In this document: positions 5,806-13,117 of the stretch, one piece after another
Layout: every line of letters starts with the position of its first letter
Numbering within the stretch: position 1 is the first letter of the stretch
DNA from: an uncultured Collinsella sp.
GTDB taxonomy: Bacteria; Actinomycetota; Coriobacteriia; Coriobacteriales; Coriobacteriaceae
Length of the DNA: 13,117 nucleotides
Direction: 5' to 3'
NCBI GenBank assembly: GCA_900550185.1
Contig: URRN01000039.1
Span: 1-13,117, forward strand
Made by a program: the position numbers and the translations under genes
Notes under the pieces: model-generated
What the model was told of the DNA's origin: nothing
What the model saw: only the letters and a program-made list of their open reading frames with translations
The model's database searches: none

Positions 5806-6912
5806 ATGACCATGTTCGCCCGTGATCTTTCCGTCGCGCACTACCGCAGCTTCGATAGCTATCGCCTTGCCCTGGACGAGGGCGTGACGATACTTGCGGG
5901 ACCCAACGCGGCGGGAAAGACCAATCTCATAGAGGCGCTGCAGCTGCTGACGAGCGGCGCCTCGTTTAGGCATCCGACCGCAGCCGAGCTCGTCCATGAC
6001 GGCGTGGGCTCGTGCAAGATCGAGCTGAGGCTCGAGGGCGACGGCCGCGTGCTTGATATGGGATTGAGCGCGGAGGACGGTAGGCGCTCGTTTAGCCGCA
6101 ACGGCAAGAGATGCTCTGCCGCTGGTGTGCGCGGGGTTCTGCCGAGTGTGCTGTTTTGCCCCGACCATCTGGACATGGTTAAGCGAGGCGCCAGTGTGCG
6201 CCGCGCCGCCCTCGATGACTTTGGCATGCAGCTGAGCGCACGCTATGCCGATCTTGCGAGCACCTATGGGCGCTGCGTGACCCAGCGTAACGCCCTGCTT
6301 AAGGAGACCTGGTGCTGTCGCGAGATGCTCGGCGCGTGGAACGATTCGATTGCCCGCGCGGGCTCGGCCCTGCTCGTGCACCGGTTGGCCCTGCTCGACC
6401 GGCTGGCGGGCCATGTGCACACTGCCTACGGGCAAGTGGCGTCAGGTGAGGCCGCCAACGTGACCTATGCGTCCACGCTGGGGGATTTGCCCCAGGTCGA
6501 GGATCGCGAAGAGCTGAAGGGTTGGGCGTACGAGCGCATGCTGGCTGCCCTTGACGAGCATGCCGACGAGGAAATTCGCCGCGGCGTGACGTTGGTGGGA
6601 CCGCATCGCGACGAGATTGAGTTCACCGTGGCGGGTCGCTCCGCCCGTTCATTTGCCAGCCAAGGACAGCAGCGCACGCTGGTGCTGTCCTGGAAGGTGG
6701 CCGAGGTCGCCGTGGCTCGCGATGTCCTGGGCACTGCCCCGCTGCTGCTTCTGGACGACGTGATGAGCGAGCTCGACGGCGAGCGTCGCGGCGCTTTCCT
6801 GCGGCTGATCGGCGATGATATCCAGACGGTCATAACTACGACCAACCTGGGGTACTTTACCGATGACCTGCTTGATCGAGCCAAGGTGGTGAGCATGGGT
6901 GAGACGTGCTAA
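5806..6912 (+). CDS. recF: DNA replication/repair protein RecF
   Basis: RecF is an SMC-like ATPase that works with RecO and RecR to load RecA at gaps in damaged DNA. The 368 residues contain Walker A GPNAAGKT (32-39) followed by NLIEALQLLTSG, the ABC-type signature SQGQQRTLVLSWK (from 285), and Walker B LLLLDD (313-318) followed by the D-loop VMSELD. These are in the right order with the expected 250-residue insertion between them. The start ATG at 5806 lies 9 bp after dnaN; an ATG two codons later is also possible, and neither has a strong ribosome binding site, so coupling to dnaN is likely. The 3' end overlaps dciA by 14 bp. Confidence 0.96.
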   Translation: MTMFARDLSVAHYRSFDSYRLALDEGVTILAGPNAAGKTNLIEALQLLTSGASFRHPTAAELVHDGVGSCKIELRLEGDGRVLDMGLSAEDGRRSFSRNGKRCSAAGVRGVLPSVLFCPDHLDMVKRGASVRRAALDDFGMQLSARYADLASTYGRCVTQRNALLKETWCCREMLGAWNDSIARAGSALLVHRLALLDRLAGHVHTAYGQVASGEAANVTYASTLGDLPQVEDREELKGWAYERMLAALDEHADEEIRRGVTLVGPHRDEIEFTVAGRSARSFASQGQQRTLVLSWKVAEVAVARDVLGTAPLLLLDDVMSELDGERRGAFLRLIGDDIQTVITTTNLGYFTDDLLDRAKVVSMGETC

Positions 6913-7462
6913 TTACGAGCGCGAGAGCGAAACGGTTGCCTTCAGTGGATTTTTGAACGCAGAGCGTCAGCGCATCCTGGCGGCCGCGACACCTGAGCGC
7001 CGCGCGCAGATGGAGGCTGCCGAGGAGTCGCGCGCGGTCTATCGCGCGTGGAACGCGGTGTGCTCGGGCACGCGCGAGGGGCGGCATGTGACGGGCTTGC
7101 GCTACCTGCCCGAGTCCAATGAGCTGCTGGTATATCTCGATTCGCCCTCGTGGACGCAGGAAATGACGCTGTTGCGCGAGATCATCCGCGCGCGCATGGA
7201 GCGCGCCGGTGCGCATGTGGACGGCCTGGTGTTCAAAACCACCGCGCCCGGTCACACGCCGCCCGCCGCCAAGGAGCGCCTGCGCCCGGCGACGACCGAG
7301 CGACCGCCGGCCCCGCACGCCGACCTAAGTGAGGCCGAGCGTACCGAGATCGAGCGCCAAGTGGCGCCCATCGAAGACCAAAAACTGCGCGAGGCCCTCG
7401 AGAATGCCATGAGAGCCAGTGCCGAGTGGGCCAAGGGCGTGCAAAGCAAAAAAGAGCCTTAA
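6899..7462 (+). CDS. dciA: DciA-like protein (DUF721), probable replicative helicase loader/operator
   Basis: DciA proteins interact with the DnaB helicase and support its loading in bacteria that lack DnaC or DnaI. The 187-residue product carries the DUF721 core at about residues 41-110: an early tryptophan (YRAWNAV), then LRYLPESNELLVYLDSPSWTQ, which matches the family pattern of a short strand followed by a W-Q-E helix start, and a helix with EIIRARMERAGAHVDG. The C-terminal third is charged and low in complexity, with a final helix. The GTG start at 6899 lies inside recF; the first in-frame codons make a basic start (MRRANYERE). Its place between recF and gyrB is the standard actinobacterial position. 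A strong terminator follows. Confidence 0.85.
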   Translation: MRRANYERESETVAFSGFLNAERQRILAAATPERRAQMEAAEESRAVYRAWNAVCSGTREGRHVTGLRYLPESNELLVYLDSPSWTQEMTLLREIIRARMERAGAHVDGLVFKTTAPGHTPPAAKERLRPATTERPPAPHADLSEAERTEIERQVAPIEDQKLREALENAMRASAEWAKGVQSKKEP

Positions 7463-7488
7463 ATCGCATCTGGTGGCCTTGTAGAGCC

Positions 7489-7518
7489 AAATACCCTCGT
7501 TCCCGAGGGTATTTTTTT
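7489..7518 (+). terminator. Rho-independent terminator after dciA
   Basis: Perfect 11-bp arms AAATACCCTCG (7489-7499) and CGAGGGTATTT (7504-7514) enclose a 4-base loop, with a T-run to 7518. It closes the initiation/repair operon and separates it from gyrB. The short A-rich left arm also allows function on the minus strand. Confidence 0.92.
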
Positions 7519-7567
7519 ACGATAAACTAGTAAGGCTGTACACATTTTCTTGACTGAAGGAGGACGT

Positions 7568-9598
7568 GTGGCAAACGAAAACGATTACGATGGCGGCGAG
7601 ATTAAGATCCTCGAAGGTCTCGAGGCCGTTCGTAAGCGCCCGGGCATGTATATCGGCTCGACGAGCGCCAGCGGTCTGCATCACCTGGTGTGGGAGATCG
7701 TTGACAACTCCGTCGACGAGGCCATGGCCGGTTTCTGCACCGAGATCCAGGTGACGGTCCACGCCGACAACTCCATCACGGTCGTCGACAACGGGCGCGG
7801 CATCCCCGTCGACGAGCACCCTGTTAAAAAGATCCCGACGCTCGAGGTCGTCATGACGATCCTGCACGCCGGCGGTAAGTTCGATAACTCGGCCTATAAG
7901 GTCTCGGGTGGCCTGCACGGCGTGGGCATCTCCGTCGTCAACGCGCTGTCCAAGCGCGTGGTCGTTCAGGTTCGTCGCGACGGCAACACCTACGAGATGG
8001 AGTTCTCGCGCGGCAAGACCGTCAAGAAGATGGAGGTCGTGGGCACCTCGAATTCGACGGGCACCACCGTCACCTTCTGGCCCGACGACGAGATCTTCGA
8101 GACCTGCATCTACGATTTCGATACGCTGCACAACCGTCTGCAGGAGACGGCGTTCCTCAATAAGAACCTCAAGATCGTGCTGACCGACGAGCGCGAGGCG
8201 ACTCCCCACGTGGAGGAGTTTTGCTACGAGGGCGGCATCATTGACTTCGTCAAGTTCCTCAACGAGGGCAAGGACGTCCCCGAGGCCTTTAAGGAGCCCA
8301 TCTACATCGAGGGCAAATCGGACCCGGGCGCGCCTGTGACCAAGATGGGCGAGGTTGAGGTTTCCCTGCAGTGGAATAGCGGTTACGGCGAGAACGTCAT
8401 GTCGTTTGCCAACGACATCTACACCCCCGAGGGCGGCATGCACCTTGAGGGCTTCCGCACCGCGCTCACCCGTGTGATCAACGACTACGCGCGCAAACAG
8501 AACCTGCTCAAGGAAAAAGACGCCAACCTGACCGGCGACGATGTGCGCGAGGGCCTTTCGGCCGTTATCTCGGTCAAGCTGCCCGACCCGCAATTTGAGG
8601 GCCAGACCAAGGCCAAGCTCGGCAGCTCCTATATGCGCGCGCTGACGCTCAAGATCGTGACCGACGGCCTCGCCGATTACCTCGAGGAGCACCCCAAGCC
8701 CGCCCGCGAGATCGTCAAGAAGGCGCAACAGGCCTGCAAGGCGCGCAATGCCGCCCGCAAAGCGCGCGAGGCGACCCGCCGCAAGAGCCTGCTCGAGACG
8801 GCATCCCTGCCCGGTAAGCTCGCTGACTGCTCGGTGCGCGATGCCGAGCTGACCGAGCTCTTCATCGTAGAGGGTGACTCGGCAGGCGGTTCGGCCAAGG
8901 ACGGCCGTCGCCGAGACATCCAGGCGATTCTGCCCCTGCGCGGCAAGATTTTGAACGTCGAACGCGTTGGTGACCATCGCGCGTTCTCGAGTGACACCAT
9001 CCAGTCATTGATTACCGCGATCGGCTGCGGCGTCACGACGAGTGCCGGCGACGGCGGCGACTTCGATATCACCAAGGCGCGCTACCACAAGATCATCATC
9101 ATGACCGATGCAGACGTCGACGGTGCGCACATCCGCATTCTGCTGCTGACGTTCTTCTACAAGTACATGCGTCCGCTGATCGATGCCGGCTACGTCTATG
9201 TTGCCTGTCCGCCCATCTTTGGCATTAAGGTGCGCAACAAGATTCACTACGTGTATCCCAACGGCCGCCAGCCCGAAGACGAGATCCTGCGCGACACCAT
9301 CCAGAGTCTGGGCCTGAACCCCGACGATAACGACGAAGACAGCAAGGCCAAGGATGGCAAGATCACCAAGAAGCGCAAGGGCTATACCGTCCAGCGCTAC
9401 AAGGGTCTGGGCGAGATGGACCCCAAGCAGCTCGCCTCGACGACGATGGATCCCAAGACCCGCATCCTGCAGCGCGTGTCGATCGAGGATGCCGTGGTGG
9501 CAGACCGCGCCGTGCGCGAGCTGATGGGTTCCGAGGTCGGCTATCGCCGCGAGTACATCGAGAAGCACGCGCATGACGCACGATTCTTAGATGCCTAA
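7568..9598 (+). CDS. gyrB: DNA gyrase subunit B
   Basis: GyrB is the ATPase subunit of DNA gyrase, which introduces negative supercoils with GyrA. The 676-residue protein has the GHKL ATPase at the N-terminus (IVDNSVDE around 44-51, with E43 as general base; then DNGRGIPVD, and GGLHGVG). A transducer domain follows, then the TOPRIM domain with EGDSAGGSAKDGRRRD (from E435) and the metal-binding DADVDGAH (514-521). The C-terminal region contains QRYKGLGEMDP. The PLRGKILNVE motif is as usual for GyrB. I chose GTG 7568, preceded by GAAGGAGGA; an in-frame TTG at 7550 overlaps that site and is not used. The preceding terminator implies a promoter in about 7515-7545, but I see no convincing one. Confidence 0.96.
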   Translation: MANENDYDGGEIKILEGLEAVRKRPGMYIGSTSASGLHHLVWEIVDNSVDEAMAGFCTEIQVTVHADNSITVVDNGRGIPVDEHPVKKIPTLEVVMTILHAGGKFDNSAYKVSGGLHGVGISVVNALSKRVVVQVRRDGNTYEMEFSRGKTVKKMEVVGTSNSTGTTVTFWPDDEIFETCIYDFDTLHNRLQETAFLNKNLKIVLTDEREATPHVEEFCYEGGIIDFVKFLNEGKDVPEAFKEPIYIEGKSDPGAPVTKMGEVEVSLQWNSGYGENVMSFANDIYTPEGGMHLEGFRTALTRVINDYARKQNLLKEKDANLTGDDVREGLSAVISVKLPDPQFEGQTKAKLGSSYMRALTLKIVTDGLADYLEEHPKPAREIVKKAQQACKARNAARKAREATRRKSLLETASLPGKLADCSVRDAELTELFIVEGDSAGGSAKDGRRRDIQAILPLRGKILNVERVGDHRAFSSDTIQSLITAIGCGVTTSAGDGGDFDITKARYHKIIIMTDADVDGAHIRILLLTFFYKYMRPLIDAGYVYVACPPIFGIKVRNKIHYVYPNGRQPEDEILRDTIQSLGLNPDDNDEDSKAKDGKITKKRKGYTVQRYKGLGEMDPKQLASTTMDPKTRILQRVSIEDAVVADRAVRELMGSEVGYRREYIEKHAHDARFLDA

Positions 9599-9605
9599 CC
9601 TGTTC

Positions 9606-9704
9606 GGCTTTCCCAGCCACCGCACCTTCGCTCTCAATCGTCGGTCGCGTACCCAAGTACGCTTCCCTCCTCTTTCGAGCGAATCTGCGGCACCTGGAAA
9701 AGCC
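9606..9704 (+). repeat. Long imperfect hairpin in the gyrB-gyrA spacer
   Basis: The 155-bp spacer holds a roughly 99-nt imperfect inverted repeat. The outer arms (9606-9634 against 9676-9704) match at most positions, including GGCTTT/AAAGCC-type ends and a shared TTCGCTC/GAGCGAA. The centre has a perfect 6-bp stem GCGTAC (9647-9652) and GTACGC (9657-9662) around CCAA. Both centres fall at 9654-9655, so they form one folded unit with internal loops. No T-run follows directly. It may be an extragenic palindromic repeat or a processing/attenuation structure in the gyrBA mRNA. Confidence 0.65.
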
Positions 9705-9753
9705 GTCTCCGTGGTAGGGAACTAATGGACCACGCAAACCATGAGGAGGTAAC

Positions 9754-12495
9754 GTGGCAGACGATATCAACAATAACGAGGGCATGGGCGAGGCCGGCGA
9801 TGCCGGCATGCCCGACGATCTGAAGCGCCTGCTTGCCCGTGCTGAGCAGGGCGAGGACGGCGATCCTGACGCCTATAACCCCGATGCCGATGATGACGAG
9901 GAAGAGGACGACGACGGTGAGCTCGAGGAGAGCTTTGGCGAAGTCGATCGTGGCGCCTCGGCCGGCGAGGATATAAACGGCGGCCAGCTCCAGATTTCGG
10001 AGTTTGGCCGCGAGATGAAGCAGTCATTTATCGAGTATTCGATGTCGGTCATCACGGCGCGCGCCCTGCCGGACGTGCGCGACGGCTTAAAGCCGGTGCA
10101 CCGCCGCATCCTGTACGCGATGAACGAGAGCGGCATCTACCCCAACCGTCCGCACAAGAAGTCCGCTTGGACGGTCGGCGAAGTTATCGGTAAGTACCAT
10201 CCGCACGGTGACTCCGCGGTCTACGAGGCCATGGTTCGCCTGGCGCAGTGGTTCTCCATGCGCACGCCGCTCATCGACGGCCACGGCAACTTCGGCAACA
10301 TCGACGGCGACGGCGCCGCTGCCATGCGTTACACCGAGAGCCGCCTGGCAAAGCCCGCCATGGAGCTGCTGCGTGACCTGCAGAAGGATACCGTCGACTG
10401 GCAGCCCAACTATGACGAATCGCTCGCCGAGCCCGTGGCACTGCCTGCGCGCTTCCCCAATCTGCTGGTCAACGGCAGCCAGGGTATCGCCGTCGGCATG
10501 GCCACCAACATCGCCCCGCACAACCTCACCGAGGCGATTGAGGCCACCTGCTACCTGATCGACAACCCCGACGCCACCGTCGACGAGCTCATGCAGATCA
10601 TGCCCGGTCCGGACTTCCCCACCGGCGCCATCATCATGGGCAGCGCCGGCATTAAGCAGAGCTACGAGACCGGCCGCGGCTCCATTACCGTGCGCGCCAA
10701 GGCCCACGTGGAATCCACCAAGACCGGCCGCAACCGCCTGGTCTTTACCGAGATTCCCTACATGGTCAACAAGGGCACCCTGCAGGAGAAGATCGCCCAG
10801 CTCGTCAACGACAAGCGCATCGAGGGCATCTCGGACATGCGCGATGAGTCCAACCAGAAGGGCATCCGTCTGGTCATCGAGCTCAAGAAGGGCGTCATTC
10901 CGCAGGTCGTGCTCAACAACCTGTATAAGTACACCTCGCTGCAGACGACCTTTGGCGCCAACAACCTGGCGCTCGTCAACGGCGTTCCCAAATGCCTGAG
11001 CCTGCGTGAGATGCTGCAGCACTACATCGACCACCAGGTCGACGTCGTCACTCGCCGCACCCGCTTCGACCTTAAGAAGGCCCAAGCCCGCGCGCATATC
11101 CTCGAGGGTTATCTTATGGCTCTCGACCATATCGACGAGGTCATTAGCATCATCCGCTCCTCGCAGACCGACTCCGAGGCCAGCAGCCGCTTGATCGAGC
11201 GCTTTGGCTTTACGCCCGAGCAGACCACGGCCATCCTCGAGATGAAGTTGCGCCGCCTGACCGGCCTGGAGCGCGACAAGATTCAGGAAGAGTTGGACGG
11301 CCTGCGCCGCGCCATCGCCTACTACGAGGACCTGCTGGCGCACGAGGAGAAGATCCTGGGCGTCATTAAGGAAGAGATGCGCGAGATCTCCAAGAAGTTT
11401 GGCGATAAGCGCCGCACCGAGATCAGCCAGGTTGAGAAGGACCTGGATGTCGAGGACCTCATCGCCGACGAGGATATGGTCGTGACCATCACCCACACCG
11501 GCTACGTTAAGCGTATCCCGGTGGCCGCCTACCGTGCCCAAAAGCGCGGTGGCAAGGGCGTGTCGGGCGTCAACCTCAAAGAGGACGACGTCATCGACGA
11601 GATGTTCATCGCGTCCACGCACGAGTACGTGCTGTTCTTCTCGAGCAAGGGCAAGGTCTATCGCCTGAAGGTGCACGAGCTGCCGGTGGGTACGCGCCAG
11701 GCGCGCGGTACCGCGATCGTCAACCTGCTGCCCTTCGAGGAGGGCGAGAAGATCGCGAGCGTCATCAGCTGCCGCGAGTTCCCTGCCGACGAGTATCTGA
11801 TGTTTGCCACCAAGAGCGGCATGGTCAAGAAGACCGTGATGAGCGCATATGACCGCAGCCGTCGCGACGGCCTGATCGCTATCAACCTGCGTGACGACGA
11901 CGCGCTGCTGAACGTGCGCCGCGTGCGCGAGGGCGACAAGATTATCCTGGCCACCACCGCGGGCAAGGCGATCATGTTCTCCGAGGAGCAGGTGCGCGCC
12001 ACCGGCCGCGATACCAGCGGCGTTCGCGGTATCGGCATGAAGGACGGCGTGAGCGTTCTGGGCATGGAAGTCACTAACGGCAACGGCGATCTGTTCGTCA
12101 TCACCGAGCGCGGCTACGGCAAGCGCACGCCGGTCGCGGACTACCCGGAGCAGAATCGCGGCGGCCAGGGCGTCTACACCATCCAAATGACCGAGCGTAA
12201 GGGTAACCTTGCGGCCATGAAGACGGTGGGCCCACAGCACGAGCTGTTCATCGTGACGGAGGGCGCGACGGTCATTCGCGTTAAGACCGACGAGATCAGC
12301 CAGACTGGCCGCGCCACCCAGGGCGTCAAGATGATGACCGTCGACGACAGCGACCGCATCTGCGCCGTAGCCCGCATGACAGCCGCCAAAGAGAAGCCCG
12401 AAGGTGAAACCACGGAAAACGGCTCTGCCCCCGAAGAAACCCCTGTCGATCTAGGCGACGGCAACGACATGCCAGAAGATCTCCTAGACGAGTAA
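9754..12495 (+). CDS. gyrA: DNA gyrase subunit A with acidic N-terminal extension
   Basis: GyrA cuts and rejoins DNA and wraps it. The 913-residue protein has an extra 71 residues before the region matching the E. coli N-terminus; 29 of its first 73 residues are Asp or Glu. The breakage-reunion domain follows, with IEYSMSVITARALPDVRDGL and catalytic Tyr193 in AMRYTE. The quinolone-determining positions are Ser154 and Glu158 (E. coli Ser83 and Asp87), a wild-type arrangement. The C-terminal wrapping domain carries the GyrA box QKRGGKG (596-602), which separates it from ParC, plus blade repeats such as QNRGGQG. The last 35 residues are acidic again. The GTG start has AGGAGG at 9744-9749, and no ATG fits better, so the extension is likely translated. 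A terminator follows. Confidence 0.96.
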   Translation: MADDINNNEGMGEAGDAGMPDDLKRLLARAEQGEDGDPDAYNPDADDDEEEDDDGELEESFGEVDRGASAGEDINGGQLQISEFGREMKQSFIEYSMSVITARALPDVRDGLKPVHRRILYAMNESGIYPNRPHKKSAWTVGEVIGKYHPHGDSAVYEAMVRLAQWFSMRTPLIDGHGNFGNIDGDGAAAMRYTESRLAKPAMELLRDLQKDTVDWQPNYDESLAEPVALPARFPNLLVNGSQGIAVGMATNIAPHNLTEAIEATCYLIDNPDATVDELMQIMPGPDFPTGAIIMGSAGIKQSYETGRGSITVRAKAHVESTKTGRNRLVFTEIPYMVNKGTLQEKIAQLVNDKRIEGISDMRDESNQKGIRLVIELKKGVIPQVVLNNLYKYTSLQTTFGANNLALVNGVPKCLSLREMLQHYIDHQVDVVTRRTRFDLKKAQARAHILEGYLMALDHIDEVISIIRSSQTDSEASSRLIERFGFTPEQTTAILEMKLRRLTGLERDKIQEELDGLRRAIAYYEDLLAHEEKILGVIKEEMREISKKFGDKRRTEISQVEKDLDVEDLIADEDMVVTITHTGYVKRIPVAAYRAQKRGGKGVSGVNLKEDDVIDEMFIASTHEYVLFFSSKGKVYRLKVHELPVGTRQARGTAIVNLLPFEEGEKIASVISCREFPADEYLMFATKSGMVKKTVMSAYDRSRRDGLIAINLRDDDALLNVRRVREGDKIILATTAGKAIMFSEEQVRATGRDTSGVRGIGMKDGVSVLGMEVTNGNGDLFVITERGYGKRTPVADYPEQNRGGQGVYTIQMTERKGNLAAMKTVGPQHELFIVTEGATVIRVKTDEISQTGRATQGVKMMTVDDSDRICAVARMTAAKEKPEGETTENGSAPEETPVDLGDGNDMPEDLLDE

Positions 12496-12536
12496 GAGGC
12501 CCTAGCTGGTAAAAAATTATCAGACCCCATATATCG

Positions 12537-12570
12537 GCGGTCGGCGCACCTGCGCGCCGACCGCTTTTTT
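12537..12570 (+). terminator. Rho-independent terminator after gyrA
   Basis: Perfect 11-bp GC-rich arms GCGGTCGGCGC (12537-12547) and GCGCCGACCGC (12554-12564) flank a 6-base loop and lead into six Ts. A smaller hairpin, CTGGTAA/TTATCAG (12506-12523, one G·U pair), lies just upstream between the stop codon and the terminator. Confidence 0.93.
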
Positions 12571-12588
12571 GAAAACCTAGGGACCCGC

Positions 12589-12726
12589 GTTCGCCCCGGC
12601 CGCCCGGCGGCATATGAAGTCGATCGCGAGTTCCGCACGAGCCGGAGAGCACTTAATGTGCTCTTCGTGCGAGTCAGGACTGTCCGAGCAGGCGACTTCA
12701 TATGCCGCCGGGCGGCCGGGGCGAAC
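12589..12726. repeat. 138-bp palindromic element with perfect 34-bp inverted arms
   Basis: Arms 12589-12622 and 12693-12726 are exact reverse complements over 34 bp, starting GTTCGCCCCGGCCGC and reaching the inner end through CATATGAAGTCG. The 70-bp interior folds again: GCACGA (12635-12640) pairs with TCGTGC (12665-12670), and AGAGCAC (12646-12652) pairs with GTGCTCT (12658-12664). Outside the arms, CTTTTTTGAAAA (12564-12575) and TTTTCAAAAAAG (12739-12750) are also mutually inverted and nearly coaxial, so the symmetry spans about 187 bp. I see no open reading frame, transposase or clear target-site duplication. It could be a repeat of the REP/MITE type or a structured RNA. Confidence 0.85.
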
Positions 12727-12753
12727 CCCTCCCAAAGATTTTCAAAAAAGTTG

Positions 12754-12783
12754 TTGACGCGCGCGTAACGACTCGTCTAATAT
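12754..12783 (+). promoter_or_regulatory. Promoter of the tRNA-Ile gene
   Basis: A -35 box TTGACG (12754-12759) and a -10 box TAATAT (12778-12783) are separated by 18 bp. The -10 box ends 14 bases before the mature tRNA, which leaves a short 5' leader of a few bases, as expected for a tRNA promoter. Confidence 0.75.
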
Positions 12784-12797
12784 ATCCCTTGCGCGAT

Positions 12798-12874
12798 GGA
12801 CCTGTAGCTCAGTTGGTTAGAGCGTCCGGCTGATAACCGGGAGGTCACAAGTTCGAATCTTGTCAGGTCCACCA
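12798..12874 (+). tRNA. tRNA-Ile (anticodon GAT)
   Basis: The 77-nt cloverleaf is complete. The acceptor stem GGACCTG pairs perfectly with CAGGTCC, the D-arm has AGTTGG, and the anticodon stem TCCGG/CCGGG holds loop CTGATAA with anticodon GAT. The T-loop contains GTTCGAATC, and the CCA end is encoded (12872-12874). It reads isoleucine ATC and ATT codons. A tRNA-Ile after gyrA is a common actinobacterial arrangement. Confidence 0.98.
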
Positions 12875-12888
12875 TCAAAACTGTGAAG

Positions 12889-12918
12889 AGCCCTGGGGCG
12901 TTGCCTCGGGGCTTTTTT
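12889..12918 (+). terminator. Terminator after tRNA-Ile
   Basis: Arms AGCCCTGGGG (12889-12898) and CCTCGGGGCT (12904-12913) form a 10-bp stem with two G·U pairs and a 5-base loop, followed by a T-run to 12918. It ends the tRNA transcript 15 bases after the CCA end. Confidence 0.85.
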
Positions 12919-12968
12919 CTTACCTACTGAAAGTAGTCAAAAAAGCCCCGCCTCAAATTAACTACTTT
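12907..12968. repeat. Nested inverted repeats after the tRNA terminator
   Basis: CGGGGCTTTTTT (12907-12918) is perfectly inverted as AAAAAAGCCCCG (12939-12950), so the terminator's 3' arm has an alternative partner and a minus-strand T-run is present as well. Between them is a small hairpin CTACT-GAA-AGTAG (12924-12936). AAAGTAGT (12930-12937) is inverted again as ACTACTTT (12961-12968). The AAAGTAGT dyad could be an operator upstream of the next gene; this is inference. Confidence 0.55.
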
Positions 12969-13058
12969 GATTTTGTGTGCTGTGCGAAAGTTTGGGTAGT
13001 ATAGCTATTCAATGCGGCGGGCTGCCGCGTGTTAACCGCTACGTACCGGAGGTGTTCC

Positions 13059-13117
13059 ATGGTTCGTGTCGACATAGAGACCATCGTCATGGCCGCCGGT
13101 CCCGTGCCATCGCTTAT
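13059..13117 (+). CDS. Probable bifunctional nuclease family protein (DUF151), N-terminal fragment
   Basis: Only 19 complete codons are visible: MVRVDIETIVMAAGPVPSL. The ATG at 13059 has a clear ribosome binding site, GGAGGTG (13048-13054). The pattern of a short strand followed by V-M-A-A-G-P-V-P-S resembles the start of the DUF151 / bifunctional nuclease family as I recall it from Coriobacteriia, but the fragment is too short for a firm call. Upstream, a possible -10 box TAGTAT (12997-13002) has only a weak -35 partner, and a hairpin GCGGC/GCCGC (13014-13028) lies in the leader. The gene has its own transcription unit after the tRNA terminator. Confidence 0.5.
   Translation, partial: MVRVDIETIVMAAGPVPSL

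Noticed and set aside
4438..6435. 665-codon open frame on the minus strand opposite dnaN and recF
   Set aside because: Two firmly identified genes lie on the other strand; the product has no family motifs and such antisense frames are common in GC-rich DNA.
7550..7567. TTG start for gyrB six codons upstream
   Set aside because: It overlaps the GAAGGAGGA ribosome binding site that serves the GTG at 7568.
7517..8977. 486-codon minus-strand frame opposite gyrB
   Set aside because: Shadow of gyrB codon bias; low-complexity Val/Asp/Leu/Gly product and no ribosome binding site of note.
10087..12240. 717-codon minus-strand frame opposite gyrA
   Set aside because: Shadow of gyrA; product is rich in Asp/Val/Leu/His and lacks any domain pattern.
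12589..12726. Insertion sequence or CRISPR-like unit
   Set aside because: There is no transposase, no spaced direct repeats and no clear target duplication; only the inverted arms are supported.

Overview
The window looks like the replication-origin region of a high-GC actinobacterium, most likely a member of the Coriobacteriia close to Collinsella. That placement is inferred from gene order, codon use and protein style; no database search was run. The order is yidC-yidD-rnpA-rpmH (minus strand), origin spacer, GHKL-type ATP-binding protein, dnaA, dnaN, recF, dciA (DUF721), gyrB, gyrA, tRNA-Ile(GAT) and the start of a probable bifunctional nuclease gene (plus strand). The two gene sets diverge from the origin, so both are probably transcribed in the direction of fork movement.

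Left arm (1-1118, minus strand): a strong promoter (TTGACA, 18 bp, TACAAT) drives rpmH, rnpA, yidD and yidC, the usual ribosomal protein / RNase P / membrane insertase cluster. rpmH has a GC hairpin in its leader. yidC is cut by the window edge.

Origin (about 1190-1300 and 4463-4692): no perfect E. coli-type DnaA box (TTATCCACA) lies in either intergenic region. A different motif recurs instead. The 13-mer GTTTTCAACAGGT occurs twice upstream of the ATP-binding gene and once inverted between dnaA and dnaN, with close variants nearby. The dnaA-dnaN spacer ends in five DnaA-trio-like triplets followed by an AT-rich tract just before dnaN, a good candidate unwinding element. The layout suggests a bipartite origin flanking the ATP-binding gene and dnaA. 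DnaA itself has NHS where E. coli DnaA has DHT in the base-reading helix, which could go with the changed box.

The most unusual gene is at 1362-2714. It encodes a GHKL ATPase fold, a long Gln/Pro/Tyr-rich low-complexity linker and a C-terminal winged helix. It sits 15 bp ahead of dnaA and carries DnaA-box-like sequences in its linker. I know of no established function for this architecture.

Right arm (4693-12495): dnaN (sliding clamp), recF (recombination mediator), dciA (probable replicative helicase loader), a strong terminator, then gyrB and gyrA separated by a 155-bp spacer that holds a long imperfect hairpin. GyrA has a roughly 70-residue very acidic N-terminal extension. A terminator follows gyrA, then a 138-bp element with perfect 34-bp inverted arms, the tRNA-Ile gene with its own promoter and terminator, and the first 19 codons of the last gene.
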